64,000 nucleotides of DNA from an uncultured Dermabacteraceae bacterium (lineage in GTDB: Bacteria; Actinomycetota; Actinomycetes; Actinomycetales; Dermabacteraceae). The translations under genes were made by a program, and so were the position numbers. Shown here one piece after another: positions 1-8,909 of the stretch. Within the stretch, counting starts at the first letter, position 1. Each line of letters starts with the position of its first letter. Location: NCBI GenBank assembly GCA_946223075.1, contig CAMILZ010000010.1, positions 5,434 to 69,433 of the forward strand, given 5' to 3'. Under the pieces are notes generated by a model. That model worked only from the letters and a program-made list of their open reading frames with translations. It was not told where the DNA came from and did not search any database.

Positions 1-1
1 C

Positions 2-511
2 CATGACGTTCTCGGGCACACCCTCACCGCGATTGCCCTCAAATCCGAGCTCGCCGAGCGGCTCGTGGACAAGGATTCGGCCGCGGCGAAGCGCGAAATC
101 GCCCTCATCACCCAACTCTCACGCGAGGGCATTGCCGATGTGCGCTCCACGGTGCTCGGCCTTCGCGTGCGCCAGCTTGGAGTCGAGCTCGAGCAAGCCC
201 GCTCCGTCGTGCGCGAAGCCGGGATCGATTTGACGGTCATTGGCGAGGCAGACGACGTTGACCCCCGTTACCGGATCCTTTTCGCGTGGGCGCTGCGCGA
301 AGCCATGACGAACATCGTGCGCCACGCACACGCCTCCCACGCACGGATCACCCTGCACAATCACCGCATCGAGGTTAGCGACGACGGCGTAGGGTTCTCG
401 GGCACGAGCGGGAACGGCCTGCGCGGCCTTCGCGAACGCGTCGAAGATGCAGGCGGATCACTCATCCTCACCGGCGGCAACGATGGAACGACAGTGCAGG
501 TGCAGATGTGA
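2..511 (+). CDS. NarL-type sensor histidine kinase, 3' part only
   Basis: C-terminal 169 residues of a two-component kinase; the gene begins before the window, and the frame is open to the left edge. The phospho-acceptor motif HDVLGHTLT is right at the edge (HisKA_3 family), followed by a long dimerisation helix and a HATPase_c domain with ALREAMTNIVRHAHA (N box) and DDGVGF (G1 box), then a GLRGLRERV segment. Its TGA overlaps the GTG start of the response regulator by 4 bp, so the two are translationally coupled and cognate. The signal is unknown because the sensor domain is missing. DesK-like kinases have the same layout. Confidence 0.9.
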   Translation, partial: HDVLGHTLTAIALKSELAERLVDKDSAAAKREIALITQLSREGIADVRSTVLGLRVRQLGVELEQARSVVREAGIDLTVIGEADDVDPRYRILFAWALREAMTNIVRHAHASHARITLHNHRIEVSDDGVGFSGTSGNGLRGLRERVEDAGGSLILTGGNDGTTVQVQM

Positions 512-1113
512 TCAGGGTTCTTATCGCGGACGACCAGGCGATGGTGCGCGGGGCACTCGCCGCCCTCCTGAGTCTCGAAGACGACATCGACGTCGTTGCC
601 GAGGCCTCGAACGGTGAGGAGGCACTCGCGATCCTGCGCACCACGGACGTGGACGTGGCCCTCCTCGACATCGAGATGCCCAAACGCGACGGCATCGACG
701 CGACCGCCGCGATCGCGCGTGAGGGTCTTGGGGCGCGCTGTCTCATTGTGACCACGTTCGGCCGTCCCGGATACCTGCGCCGTGCCCTCGACGCCGGCGC
801 AAGCGGCTTCGTGGTGAAAGAAACCCCCGCCGATCAACTCGCCGAAGCCGTACGGAAAATCCACGCGGGCCAGCGAGTCGTCGACCCGGCTCTCGCCACG
901 GAATCCCTTTTCGAGGGGGCAAATCCCCTCACCGAACGCGAGCAGGAAATCCTGCGTATCGCCCGCGAAGGCGACAAAATCTCAAGCATCGCGAAGAGGG
1001 TTCACCTGAGCGAAGGAACCGTGCGAAACTACCTCTCTTCAGCGATCCACAAGACCGGCGCCGCGACGAGGGCCGCCGCCGCAAAGCGCGCCGAAGAACG
1101 CGGCTGGCTCTAA
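508..1113 (+). CDS. NarL/FixJ-family response regulator
   Basis: 201 residues, the usual length. The N-terminal receiver domain has the acidic pair D8/D9, phospho-acceptor D54 in LLDIEMP, and the conserved lysine in GFVVKE near residue 105. The C-terminal LuxR-type HTH runs from LTEREQEIL to about residue 195. GTG start overlaps the kinase stop (GTGA). Partner of the upstream kinase; the target genes cannot be read from this window. A DesR-like membrane-fluidity role is possible but unproven. Confidence 0.93.
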   Translation: MIRVLIADDQAMVRGALAALLSLEDDIDVVAEASNGEEALAILRTTDVDVALLDIEMPKRDGIDATAAIAREGLGARCLIVTTFGRPGYLRRALDAGASGFVVKETPADQLAEAVRKIHAGQRVVDPALATESLFEGANPLTEREQEILRIAREGDKISSIAKRVHLSEGTVRNYLSSAIHKTGAATRAAAAKRAEERGWL

Positions 1114-1147
1114 ACGCCAGCTAACGTTGGCCCCCACTCGCCGGGAC

Positions 1148-2866
1148 TTAGCCGCGCGAGCGGGCGTTGACCTCGAGACGATCGAGCATGTCCTCCGCCG
1201 AGCGCAGCGCATGGTGGGAATACGCGCCCACCGAACGCTCCTCCTCGAGCGCGAGCCGGAGCGCATCGAGGTACCGCGTGAAGAGAGCCCAGTAAATATC
1301 GCGCGTATCGCGCTCGAGGCGCAGCGCCTCCGTATTCGTGCGATTGTTCAGCACCGCCATGCGGCGCTCGAGCTTCGTGATGACGTGAGGGGGAACGGGC
1401 TCGCCGTCGATCGTTTGCTCGGCAAGGGGCCCGAGTTCTCGGTTCACGGTCTCGAGCATGCTCCGCACGAGCATCTTCTCCTCGTTCCTGCGCTCATCAA
1501 CGCCGGGGGCCGCGAGGCCAGTGGAACGGATCACGAACGGGAGCGTGCCGCCGAAGAGCAAGAGCGAGGCTACGGCAACAAGGAAGGCCACGAGGATCAC
1601 GGTGCCGCGATGCTCAACGAGCTGACCGCCGGCAACGTACGGAAGCGTTTGAATCGCGGCGAGAGTCACGACGCCCCTCATGCCGGCCCACGCGAGCACA
1701 ACCCCGCCCTTCGGGGAGATCTGTTCAGTGAGCGCGTAATCGATATCGGCGCGCGTGCGGTTGAGCCAACGAGAACTCTCCAACTCCCAGTTCTCTCCGA
1801 AGCGTGCACGAGCACGCTCCTCGCCCTTTTCAGGGAGCCCATCCTTGAGGTAACGGCCGAGGGTTCGCGCGCGGGCCTCACGATGGTTCGACATCCACAC
1901 CACGACCGCCACACCAATGGCACGCAGAACAATAAGCACAACGAGGACCACGAGGGCCATGAGCCACACGCGCCCCATGCCGCCACTCGAGCGAGAATCG
2001 CTCACGAGCAGCGTGATTTGCATGCCCATGAGGAGGAACACCGCGTGCTCGAGCACGTAGCTCACGGTCGCCCACGTTGACCTCACCATTGTCCGTTCCT
2101 CAGCATTGAGCGAACGCGGCGCAAGGTGCGTCATGACAACCGAACTGACAACGACCGCAATCACGCCCGAGGCATGCACTTGCTCCGCGGGGATGTACGA
2201 CGCCCACGGGCTTGCGATCGTCGCGACCGTCACGAGGATGGGATCGTCAAGGCGGCCACGCGCCCAGTTGATGATCCTGCCAACCACGTACCCGATCGCG
2301 AGACCACCGACAACGGCCCACAGGAAGCCGAGACTCGCCTCAACCAAAGAGAAGCCGGCGGCGAGCGCCGCGACGGCCATGCGCATCGTCACGAGTGCGG
2401 CGGCGTCGTTAAAGAGACTCTCGCCCTCGAGCAGGGTCATGATGCGATCGGGCAAGCCGAGCCTTCGGCCGATGCTCGTCGCGGCAACCGCATCAATAGG
2501 AGACACCGCGGCGCCGAGAGCGATCGCGAGCGGAAGCGAGATCTCGCTGAAGAGCGCGTTCACGACGAGGCCCACAACGACCGCGGGCACAATCACCATG
2601 ATGATGCTGAGCCACGCGATCGGTTTCAAATTGCGCCGAAGCTCGATCGCGGGAACATTGCGACCCGAGGCGAAGAGGATCGGCGGAAGTATGCCGAGAA
2701 GAACGACCTCGTTGGAAAGCTCGACATCCGGAACCCACGGGATGAAGCTCGCGGCAATACCGAGCACGAGCAAAAGCAGCGGCGCCGCGATCCCCGTTCG
2801 ACGAGAAAAGAGCGCCGAAGCGACGAGGACGGTGAGACCTACCAGGGCCAGAACGATGAGTTCCAT
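1148..2866 (-). CDS. CPA1-type Na+/H+ antiporter
   Basis: 572-residue membrane protein with about 12 predicted hydrophobic segments in the first 430 residues and a charged, helical cytoplasmic tail of about 140 residues. CPA1 hallmarks are the ESLFNDAAALV segment in the ion-binding helix and WAGMRGVVTLA further on. Expected to exchange Na+ (or K+) for H+ across the cytoplasmic membrane and help pH/salt balance. Starts at ATG 2866 with AAGGAAG just upstream. Convergent with the response regulator. Ion specificity cannot be inferred. Confidence 0.9.
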   Translation of the reverse strand: MELIVLALVGLTVLVASALFSRRTGIAAPLLLLVLGIAASFIPWVPDVELSNEVVLLGILPPILFASGRNVPAIELRRNLKPIAWLSIIMVIVPAVVVGLVVNALFSEISLPLAIALGAAVSPIDAVAATSIGRRLGLPDRIMTLLEGESLFNDAAALVTMRMAVAALAAGFSLVEASLGFLWAVVGGLAIGYVVGRIINWARGRLDDPILVTVATIASPWASYIPAEQVHASGVIAVVVSSVVMTHLAPRSLNAEERTMVRSTWATVSYVLEHAVFLLMGMQITLLVSDSRSSGGMGRVWLMALVVLVVLIVLRAIGVAVVVWMSNHREARARTLGRYLKDGLPEKGEERARARFGENWELESSRWLNRTRADIDYALTEQISPKGGVVLAWAGMRGVVTLAAIQTLPYVAGGQLVEHRGTVILVAFLVAVASLLLFGGTLPFVIRSTGLAAPGVDERRNEEKMLVRSMLETVNRELGPLAEQTIDGEPVPPHVITKLERRMAVLNNRTNTEALRLERDTRDIYWALFTRYLDALRLALEEERSVGAYSHHALRSAEDMLDRLEVNARSRG

Positions 2867-2904
2867 AACTTCCTTTTAGTCCCGGGCCCCGCCCCCTCAC
2901 ATCC

Positions 2905-3657
2905 TCAGTTCGACTGCACCTGCGCGAGGAAGTCCTTCGCGCCTCCCACGAGCTCGACGTGCCCCGTGGGAAGATCCGCAATGGCGAGTTTCGCGATTTC
3001 CTCGGCGAACTCGCGAACAGAGTAGAGCTTGCCGGCGGCCTCGCGGCGCGCCTCGAGTGCGCCAGGCTCCACGCGGTTGAGGAGGGTCGCCGTCACGGTG
3101 CCCTCAATCATGTCGCCGGAGACGACAACGAAGCTCACGCCCTTTTCGCTCATCTCGGGGATGCGCGAAGTGAGCTCGTCTTCACCCGCGCGCTTCGACT
3201 TTGCGACGGCATCGTACGCGTCCATAGTCTCAACGTCATTGATGAAGTGCGCCTGGTGGCTCGTCACGAAGATGACGCGCCCTCCCGGGGTCATGCGCTT
3301 GAGAGCGGCGGTGAGGGCGTTCGTCTGTGCATCGCGGTTGAGGCGAAGCGCGTAGTTCTCGCCGAGGTCCTTCTCCATGCCACCCGAGGCGTTAAGCACG
3401 AGCAGATCGAGCGAGCCGAACTCGTCGATCGCCGTCTGCATGAGGCGCTCGAGATCCTCCTCGTTCGTGAGGTCGGCGCCCACGGCGACGGCGCGGCCGC
3501 CGGCCTCTTCGATGTCCTTCACGACCTTGTTCGCTCGCGGCGCCTTCTGCCGGTAGTTCACGACGACGTTGTAATCGCCCGCGGCGAGGATCTTGGCGGT
3601 ATCGGCGCCCACGCCTCGCGACGAGCCCGTGATGACGGCGGTCTTGGTGGTGGTCAT
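2905..3657 (-). CDS. SDR-family oxidoreductase
   Basis: 250 residues, the size of a classical short-chain dehydrogenase/reductase. An N-terminal Rossmann motif, TGSSRGVGADTAKIL, binds NAD(P). The acidic/NNAG-equivalent strand reads LLVLNASGG and the catalytic-serine strand reads VIFVTSHQ. The tyrosine is in DAYDAVAKSK, where a lysine follows at +5 rather than the usual +4 spacing of YxxxK, so activity may be atypical. Substrate unknown. Transcribed ahead of the GroES-like gene's neighbourhood but on its own. Confidence 0.85.
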   Translation of the reverse strand: MTTTKTAVITGSSRGVGADTAKILAAGDYNVVVNYRQKAPRANKVVKDIEEAGGRAVAVGADLTNEEDLERLMQTAIDEFGSLDLLVLNASGGMEKDLGENYALRLNRDAQTNALTAALKRMTPGGRVIFVTSHQAHFINDVETMDAYDAVAKSKRAGEDELTSRIPEMSEKGVSFVVVSGDMIEGTVTATLLNRVEPGALEARREAAGKLYSVREFAEEIAKLAIADLPTGHVELVGGAKDFLAQVQSN

Positions 3658-3690
3658 GAATGAATCCTTCCGTGAGGAGGCGAGATGGGG

Positions 3691-4014
3691 TCAGAGATAA
3701 AGGCCGGCGACGTCGCCTTCGTGCGCGTCTTCGTACACGGCGTGCACGTCGCGTTCGCGAAGAAGCACGTACACCTTCGCGTCGAGTTCAACCTCGGCAC
3801 GGTCGGCGGGATCGAAAAGCACGCGATCGCCCACGCGCACCTGGCGCACGTTACTTCCGGCGGCCACGACGTTCGCCCACGAGAGGCGGGTCGAGACGTT
3901 CACGGTCGCCGGAATGAGAATGCCGGACTTGCTGCGGCGCTCCCCCTCGGGGTCGGGCTCCACGAGCAGACGGTCGTGGAGCATCCGCAAGGGAAGCGCG
4001 GGAGTGGCGCTCAC
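3691..4014 (-). CDS. GroES-like co-chaperonin fold protein
   Basis: 107 residues with the Cpn10 signature MLHDRLLVEPDPEG...SKSGILIP, a domain that normally caps GroEL. No groEL is adjacent, and the GroEL-binding mobile loop is divergent (ERRSKSGILIPATVNVSTR). It is translationally coupled to the DUF3618 gene upstream (4-bp overlap, 4011-4014), an arrangement that suggests a dedicated small protein rather than the main GroES of the cell. Function unproven. Confidence 0.8.
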   Translation of the reverse strand: MSATPALPLRMLHDRLLVEPDPEGERRSKSGILIPATVNVSTRLSWANVVAAGSNVRQVRVGDRVLFDPADRAEVELDAKVYVLLRERDVHAVYEDAHEGDVAGLYL

Positions 4015-4325
4015 TTCTGGCGGTAGTCGCGGTCGAAGTAGTCGCCGTCCTTCGGCGTGCGGGTCACAAGCACGATGGCTCCGGCCGCGATCGCGAGAAG
4101 GCCGAGAGCGCCACCGACGAGGCCCGCAACCGGAGCGGGCTTCACGGCGCCGCTATCGGCGACGAAAAAAGACTTCGCGGTATCCGTTGCTTCGTTCTTC
4201 CAGCGCTGGAGGGCGTTGACGGGGTTGACGCGGTCGAGTAGTTCGTCGATGTCAGCGGCGAGGTTGTCCTGGCGGCGCAGGGCCTCCCCCTTCATGTCCT
4301 CGAGGCTTTCCTTCTTCTTTCCCAC
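4011..4325 (-). CDS. DUF3618 small membrane protein
   Basis: 104 residues. Polar N-terminal helix (ALRRQDNLAADIDELLDRVNPVNALQRW), characteristic of DUF3618, followed by one transmembrane helix near residues 65-88 and a short charged tail. Proteins of this family are small actinobacterial envelope proteins of unknown role. First gene of a two-gene unit with the GroES-like protein; the ends overlap by 4 bp. Confidence 0.8.
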   Translation of the reverse strand: MGKKKESLEDMKGEALRRQDNLAADIDELLDRVNPVNALQRWKNEATDTAKSFFVADSGAVKPAPVAGLVGGALGLLAIAAGAIVLVTRTPKDGDYFDRDYRQK

Positions 4326-4390
4326 GAGTTCCTCCCGGGATGTGTCGTCGCATGGTCGTACCGCTTGAGTCTACCGGTCCCCGGCTGGAC

Positions 4391-4420
4391 TTTCACCGCG
4401 ACGTTTCGGGCAGGTAGGCT
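4391..4420 (+). promoter_or_regulatory. Possible promoter of tRNA-Leu
   Basis: TTTCAC (4391-4396) and TAGGCT (4415-4420) separated by 18 bp put the start about 4 bp before the mature tRNA 5' end. Weak match to SigA consensus; position is the main support. Confidence 0.35.
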
Positions 4421-4430
4421 TAAGAAGTAT

Positions 4431-4512
<82 letters not shown>

Positions 4513-4556
4513 CTCGCTCTTATCTCGACAGCGCGCTGAGCGTTGAGGAGGAATCG

Positions 4557-5285
4557 ATGACCCTGATCGGCCTCGTGCGGCACGGCCAAACCGACTGGAA
4601 CCTCAACCATATTTTCCAAGGGGCGAGCGATGTGCCCCTCAACGCGACCGGCATCGAGCAGGCCCACCACGCTCTCGATTCCACGCCAGCATTTCCGTGG
4701 GATTTTGTGATGAGCTCCCCGCTCATCCGCGCGCGCCAGACCGCCGAGATCATCGCCGCCGATCACGGCCTTCCCTTCGCCGGCGTTCACGAAGGCTTTC
4801 GCGAAGTGGATTTCGGGTGGGCCGAGGGCAAACCGGTCGCGGAAGCGTACGAGGCCTACCCGAAGCGTGACTTCCCGGATCGTGAAAGCATCGATGCGGT
4901 TTTGGGGCGCGCGTGCGCCGCACTTCGCGACGTCGCGGCCGAGCACCCCGACGGGCGCATCCTCGTCGTCGCCCACGGCACTCTGATCCGCTATCTCGTG
5001 AGCGCCGTCGCCCAGCGTGATTTCACCTCGCTTCCCAACACCTCGCTTACGCTGCTCGAGGTTTCCCCAACCCTGTGGCGCGTGCCCATGATCGCCGGGT
5101 TCTCGCTGCGCGACCCCTTCGAATGGCGCCACAGCGAGGACGCAGTCCCCACGATCGACCCCGCATGGGACGCCCCGCACGGCATCGATCCGTCGACCCT
5201 CCCCCTCGCTGAACAGTCCGCACTCGAGGCCTATCTTTCCGCGACCGACACCGCAACCACCCACAGTCACGAGGAGTCACGATGA
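4557..5285 (+). CDS. Histidine phosphatase family protein
   Basis: 242 residues, branched histidine phosphatase fold. The catalytic RHG motif (R8-H9-G10 in GLVRHGQTDWN) and the second histidine in VVAHGTLIRY are both present. Start set at ATG 4557 because GAGGAG lies 6-8 bp upstream; an upstream reading frame would run through the tRNA. Probably a small-molecule phosphatase (phosphoglycerate-mutase-like); substrate unknown. Overlaps the NUDIX-like gene by 4 bp. Confidence 0.9.
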   Translation: MTLIGLVRHGQTDWNLNHIFQGASDVPLNATGIEQAHHALDSTPAFPWDFVMSSPLIRARQTAEIIAADHGLPFAGVHEGFREVDFGWAEGKPVAEAYEAYPKRDFPDRESIDAVLGRACAALRDVAAEHPDGRILVVAHGTLIRYLVSAVAQRDFTSLPNTSLTLLEVSPTLWRVPMIAGFSLRDPFEWRHSEDAVPTIDPAWDAPHGIDPSTLPLAEQSALEAYLSATDTATTHSHEESR

Positions 5286-5818
5286 CGCGAACCGCAGTGG
5301 GAACCGAATCCAATTGGTTTGACGACGACGAGATCCGCGATCTTCGCCGCAAACTCCCAATCCTCTACGTCGACATCGTTCCCGTGCGGCTCGACTCCTA
5401 CGGAGCCATCAAAGAAATCGGCCTGCTCCTGAGGGCCGACGGTTCCGGGCGCATCATCCGCTCCCTTGTTTCGGGTCGCGTACTCGTGCACGAGAGCCTG
5501 CGCGAGGCGATCATCCGCCACGTCGAAAAGGACCTCGGCGCGGTTGCCCTCCCGAAGGTCCCCACCTCGATGGTGCCCTTCACCGTTGCCGAATACTTCC
5601 CCACGCCCGGCCAGTCGCCATTCGTTGACCCCCGGCAGCACGCGGTCTCGCTCGCTTACATCGTTCCCGTCGAAGGCGATTGCGCTCCGCAAGAAGACGC
5701 GCTCGACCTCGGGTGGTTCGAGGCTTCGACGATCCTGGACTCGGCCGTGATGGGTGAGCTCGAGCACTCACACGCGATCCTCGTGCGGCGCGCTCTCGCC
5801 GCGGGTGGCATCAGCTAG
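5282..5818 (+). CDS. DUF4916 / NUDIX-like protein
   Basis: 178 residues related to the actinobacterial DUF4916 NUDIX-like family. The region around GRVLVHESLREAIIRHVEKDLGA replaces the classical Nudix box, which lacks the full GX5EX7REUXEEXGU pattern, so hydrolase activity is uncertain. Coupled by an ATGA overlap to the histidine phosphatase, suggesting the two act on related phosphorylated metabolites. Confidence 0.8.
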   Translation: MTRTAVGTESNWFDDDEIRDLRRKLPILYVDIVPVRLDSYGAIKEIGLLLRADGSGRIIRSLVSGRVLVHESLREAIIRHVEKDLGAVALPKVPTSMVPFTVAEYFPTPGQSPFVDPRQHAVSLAYIVPVEGDCAPQEDALDLGWFEASTILDSAVMGELEHSHAILVRRALAAGGIS

Positions 5819-5837
5819 CCACGCACAGCTCGCGCGA

Positions 5838-6467
5838 CTAGATCAAGCTCGAAAGGTGTGCCGCGAGGGCACGAAACGCCTTGCCGCGGTGGCTAATCGC
5901 GTTCTTTTCCTCGGGCGCGAGTTCTGCCGACGTCCGCTCATATCCCTCGGGAACAAACAGCGGGTCGTAACCGAAACCGCCTTCGCCTCGAGGCTCCTTG
6001 AGGAGGGCCCCGCGCATCTCGCCGAGTTCCACAACCTCCCGGGCTCTTTCACCGTCGGATCCCGGAATGACCGCCGCTGCCGCACACACAAATCGTGCGC
6101 CGCGGTGCACAGGTGCGATATCGGCGAGCTGAGCCAAAAGAAGCGCGTTATTCGCCGCGTCGTCGCCGTGGCGGCCCGACCAGCGCGCGCTGAAAATGCC
6201 GGGACTCCCGCCGAGGATGTCGACGGCGAGGCCCGAGTCGTCGGCGATCGCGATGAGGCCGCTTTCCTTCGCGGCGGCGCGGGCTTTGATCAGGGCGTTT
6301 TCCTCGAAGCTCGCGCCGTCCTCGACGGGGTCGGTGAGCCCCAGGTCGGCGCTCGACACGACCTGCGCGGGATCGAATCCCTCGATCGCCCCCGCGAGAA
6401 CCTCGCGCAGTTCCTTGAGCTTCTTCTGGTTGTGGCTCGCGAGCACAACCTTCGCACCCACGCTCAC
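5838..6467 (-). CDS. rdgB: RdgB/HAM1 non-canonical purine NTP pyrophosphatase
   Basis: 209 residues. Hydrolyses ITP, dITP and XTP to the monophosphate plus PPi, cleaning the nucleotide pool. Family motifs: VLASHNQKKLKEL at the N terminus, EDGASFEENALIKA, ADDSGLAVDILGG and GFGYDPLFVPEG. GTG start overlapping the rph stop (GTGA) shows it is translated as part of an rph-rdgB unit, an order common in actinobacteria. Confidence 0.95.
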   Translation of the reverse strand: MSVGAKVVLASHNQKKLKELREVLAGAIEGFDPAQVVSSADLGLTDPVEDGASFEENALIKARAAAKESGLIAIADDSGLAVDILGGSPGIFSARWSGRHGDDAANNALLLAQLADIAPVHRGARFVCAAAAVIPGSDGERAREVVELGEMRGALLKEPRGEGGFGYDPLFVPEGYERTSAELAPEEKNAISHRGKAFRALAAHLSSLI

Positions 6468-7207
6468 TTACGTTCCTCAAATGCCGCAAGCTGCATCTGG
6501 ATGAGCTCCTCGCAGCCCTTCGAGGCGAGGCCGAGGAGCTGGTTGAGCTCGTCGTAGCTGAACGGCGCGCCCTCGGCGGTGCCCTGGACCTCGACAAACT
6601 CGCCCGAGCCTGTCATCACGACGTTCATGTCGGTCTCGGCTTTGACGTCCTCGCGATACTCGAGGTCGAGCATCGGCGTGCCGTCGATGATGCCGACGCT
6701 CACGGCCGAAACGGAGTCGCGAATGACGTCGGCGAGGACGGGGATCGACGCGTGGCGCTTGCCCCACGTGATCGCGTCGACGAGGGCAACGTACGCGCCC
6801 GTGATCGCGGCGGTGCGCGTGCCGCCGTCGGCCTGGAGCACATCGCAATCGAGCTGGATCGTGTTTTCGCCGAGAGCTTTCATATCGACGACGCTGCGCA
6901 GCGAGCGGCCGATGAGGCGCGAGATTTCATGAGTGCGCCCGCCGATCTTGCCCTTCACGCTTTCGCGATCCGAGCGGGTGCCGGTCGCGCGCGGCAGCAT
7001 AGCGTACTCGGCGGTCACCCAACCGGTGCCACTGCCCTTCTTCCAGCGCGGAACCCCCTCGGTGAAGCTCGCCGCGCACAAAACGCGCGTGCGGCCGAAT
7101 TCAATGAGGCAGCTGCCTTCGGCGTGGTCGAGCCAGCCTCGCGTGATCTTGACGTCGCGGAGCTGATCGACGGTGCGGCCGTCCACTCGGGTGATCTGCT
7201 CGGTCAT
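6464..7207 (-). CDS. rph: Ribonuclease PH
   Basis: 247 residues, normal length. Phosphorolytic 3'-5' exoribonuclease that trims tRNA 3' ends. Visible signatures are the RVDGR start, SFTEGVPRWKKGSGTGWVTAEYAMLP, RSDRESVKGKIGGRTHEISRLIGRSLR and the phosphate-binding LDCDVLQADGGTRTAAITGA. Upstream partner of rdgB (4-bp overlap) and downstream of the MBL hydrolase gene. Confidence 0.96.
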   Translation of the reverse strand: MTEQITRVDGRTVDQLRDVKITRGWLDHAEGSCLIEFGRTRVLCAASFTEGVPRWKKGSGTGWVTAEYAMLPRATGTRSDRESVKGKIGGRTHEISRLIGRSLRSVVDMKALGENTIQLDCDVLQADGGTRTAAITGAYVALVDAITWGKRHASIPVLADVIRDSVSAVSVGIIDGTPMLDLEYREDVKAETDMNVVMTGSGEFVEVQGTAEGAPFSYDELNQLLGLASKGCEELIQMQLAAFEERK

Positions 7208-7237
7208 GGCTATCTCCTCGGTGATCGCTAGGTTCGG

Positions 7238-8020
7238 TTAAAGCGTGTAGGTGTGAAGTGCCTCGGCGAGCTCGAGGGGCCCGTCGAATTCGGCGCGCGC
7301 CTCCTCGAGCGGGACCTCGCGGTCGGTCCACGGCGGAATGTGCGTGAGAAGGAGCTTTTCCGCACCGGCCTCGCGCGCGAGGATCCCCGCGCGTTTCCCT
7401 GTGAGGTGGATGCCCTGGAAGTGGTCGTCGCGCCCCTCCACGTAACCGGCCTCGCACAGGAGAAGATCGGCGCCGTGCGCGACGGTCGAGGCACCCTCGC
7501 ATGTATCCGTGTCACCCGTATAGGCGAGCACCGTGTCACCCACGGCAATGCGGAAGCCAAACGCCGGCACGGGATGCTCAACGGCAACGGCGGTGATGAT
7601 CGCGCGGCCTGCCTCGATGCTGTCGCCCTCGGCAAGCGGGATGAATTCGTAGGGCGCGCGGCTCGCCCCCGGTGGGATCGGGTCGGGGTTGCCTGTTGCG
7701 GCGCTCAAGCGTTCATCGATGCCTTCGGGCGCGAAGACGCGCACGGTCGGGCAGTTCACGAGGGGGTGATAGGCGAGGTACACCTCGAGCCCCGCGAGGT
7801 CGAGGAAGTGATCCGCGTGCAGGTGCGAGACGAGGATGATGTCGATGTGGGAGGGGTCGATGACCTTGTGGAGATTCGAGAGGGCACCGTTGCCGCAGTC
7901 GATGAGGATGCGAAAGGGTTGACCGTGCTTGCCCGGGACGGTCACGAGGTAGCACGAGGCGGGTTCGCCCGGCCCTTCGTAGCTGCCGGAGCAGCCCACC
8001 ACGGTCAGTTCGATGCTCAT
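7238..8020 (-). CDS. MBL-fold metallo-hydrolase (RNase Z-like)
   Basis: 260 residues of the metallo-beta-lactamase fold. The metal-binding SHLHADHFLDL motif (HxHxDH) is followed by further ligands in EHPVPAFGFR, YTGDTDTCE and LLTHIPPW. Close to the ElaC/arylsulfatase-like group. Starts with ATG overlapping the murI stop (ATGA) and sits upstream of rph, so a role in RNA processing alongside RNase PH is plausible but is inference. Confidence 0.88.
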   Translation of the reverse strand: MSIELTVVGCSGSYEGPGEPASCYLVTVPGKHGQPFRILIDCGNGALSNLHKVIDPSHIDIILVSHLHADHFLDLAGLEVYLAYHPLVNCPTVRVFAPEGIDERLSAATGNPDPIPPGASRAPYEFIPLAEGDSIEAGRAIITAVAVEHPVPAFGFRIAVGDTVLAYTGDTDTCEGASTVAHGADLLLCEAGYVEGRDDHFQGIHLTGKRAGILAREAGAEKLLLTHIPPWTDREVPLEEARAEFDGPLELAEALHTYTL

Positions 8021-8838
8021 GCATCCTCCTCGATCACGGGGATGGAAGTCGTGTGGGTAATCGCGGGACCCAGGAATCGCTGCGAGAGCCGCTCGAAATT
8101 GCTCGCACGCCCCACGCGCGGCGCGGTCTCGGCGAACACGTGTCGCGGCGGCGTTGCCGCGGTGCGCATGAGGTCGCGCTCCTGGAGGGTGCGGTACACG
8201 TCCATCGCCGTCTCTTCCGAAGACGACACGAGAGTGACATCGGGACCCATGACATAGCTGATGACGCCCGCGAGCATAGGGTAGTGGGTGCAGCCGAGCA
8301 CGAGGGTATCGACACCCGCCCTCTTGAGCGGCGCGAGGTATTCCTCGGCGGCGGCGAGGACCTCGTCGCCAGAATCAGTGCCGTTTTCGAGAAACTCCAC
8401 AAAGCGGGGGCACGCAGCGGCTTCGACGTGCACGTCAACCGCCGCGGAAAAGGCGTCCTGGTAGGCGCCCGACTTTACGGTTGCGCGCGTCCCGATCACG
8501 CCCACGCGCTTATTGTGCGTGACCGACACTGCGCGGCGCACGGCAGGCTTGATGACTTCGAGAACGGGAACGCTGTAGCGTTCGCGCGCATCGGCGAGAA
8601 CCGCGGCGGTGGCCGTATTGCAGGCGATGACGAGCATCTTCACGTCGTGGGCCACGAGTTCGTCCATGACCCCGAGGGCGTATTCCCGCACCGTCGCGAG
8701 CGGCTTGTCGCCATAGGGCGTGTGGGCGGTATCGCCGATGTAGAAAAGCTCTTCATTCGGCAACTGATCGATGATCGCGCGCGCGACGGTGAGCCCGCCG
8801 ATCCCGCTATCAAAAATCCCGATGGGTGAATCGTTCAC
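8017..8838 (-). CDS. murI: Glutamate racemase
   Basis: 273 residues. Interconverts L- and D-glutamate for peptidoglycan. Catalytic cysteines are in VIACNTATAA and VLGCTHYPML; the substrate loop reads GIFDSGIGGLTVARAI, with YIGDTAHTPYG following. GTG start. First gene of a murI-MBL-rph-rdgB operon with overlaps or short gaps throughout. Confidence 0.96.
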   Translation of the reverse strand: MNDSPIGIFDSGIGGLTVARAIIDQLPNEELFYIGDTAHTPYGDKPLATVREYALGVMDELVAHDVKMLVIACNTATAAVLADARERYSVPVLEVIKPAVRRAVSVTHNKRVGVIGTRATVKSGAYQDAFSAAVDVHVEAAACPRFVEFLENGTDSGDEVLAAAEEYLAPLKRAGVDTLVLGCTHYPMLAGVISYVMGPDVTLVSSSEETAMDVYRTLQERDLMRTAATPPRHVFAETAPRVGRASNFERLSQRFLGPAITHTTSIPVIEEDA

Positions 8839-8909
8839 GTGTTCAATCTATCGAGCCGCCTTCGCTTGCGAGTGCATCGGCACACCCGTGCAAGCGATCT
8901 CACAGGCCT

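Noticed and set aside
1127..3025. Two long plus-strand frames (1127-2080 and 2126-3025)
   Set aside because: Opposite the Na+/H+ antiporter and SDR; low-complexity Arg/His peptides, no family.
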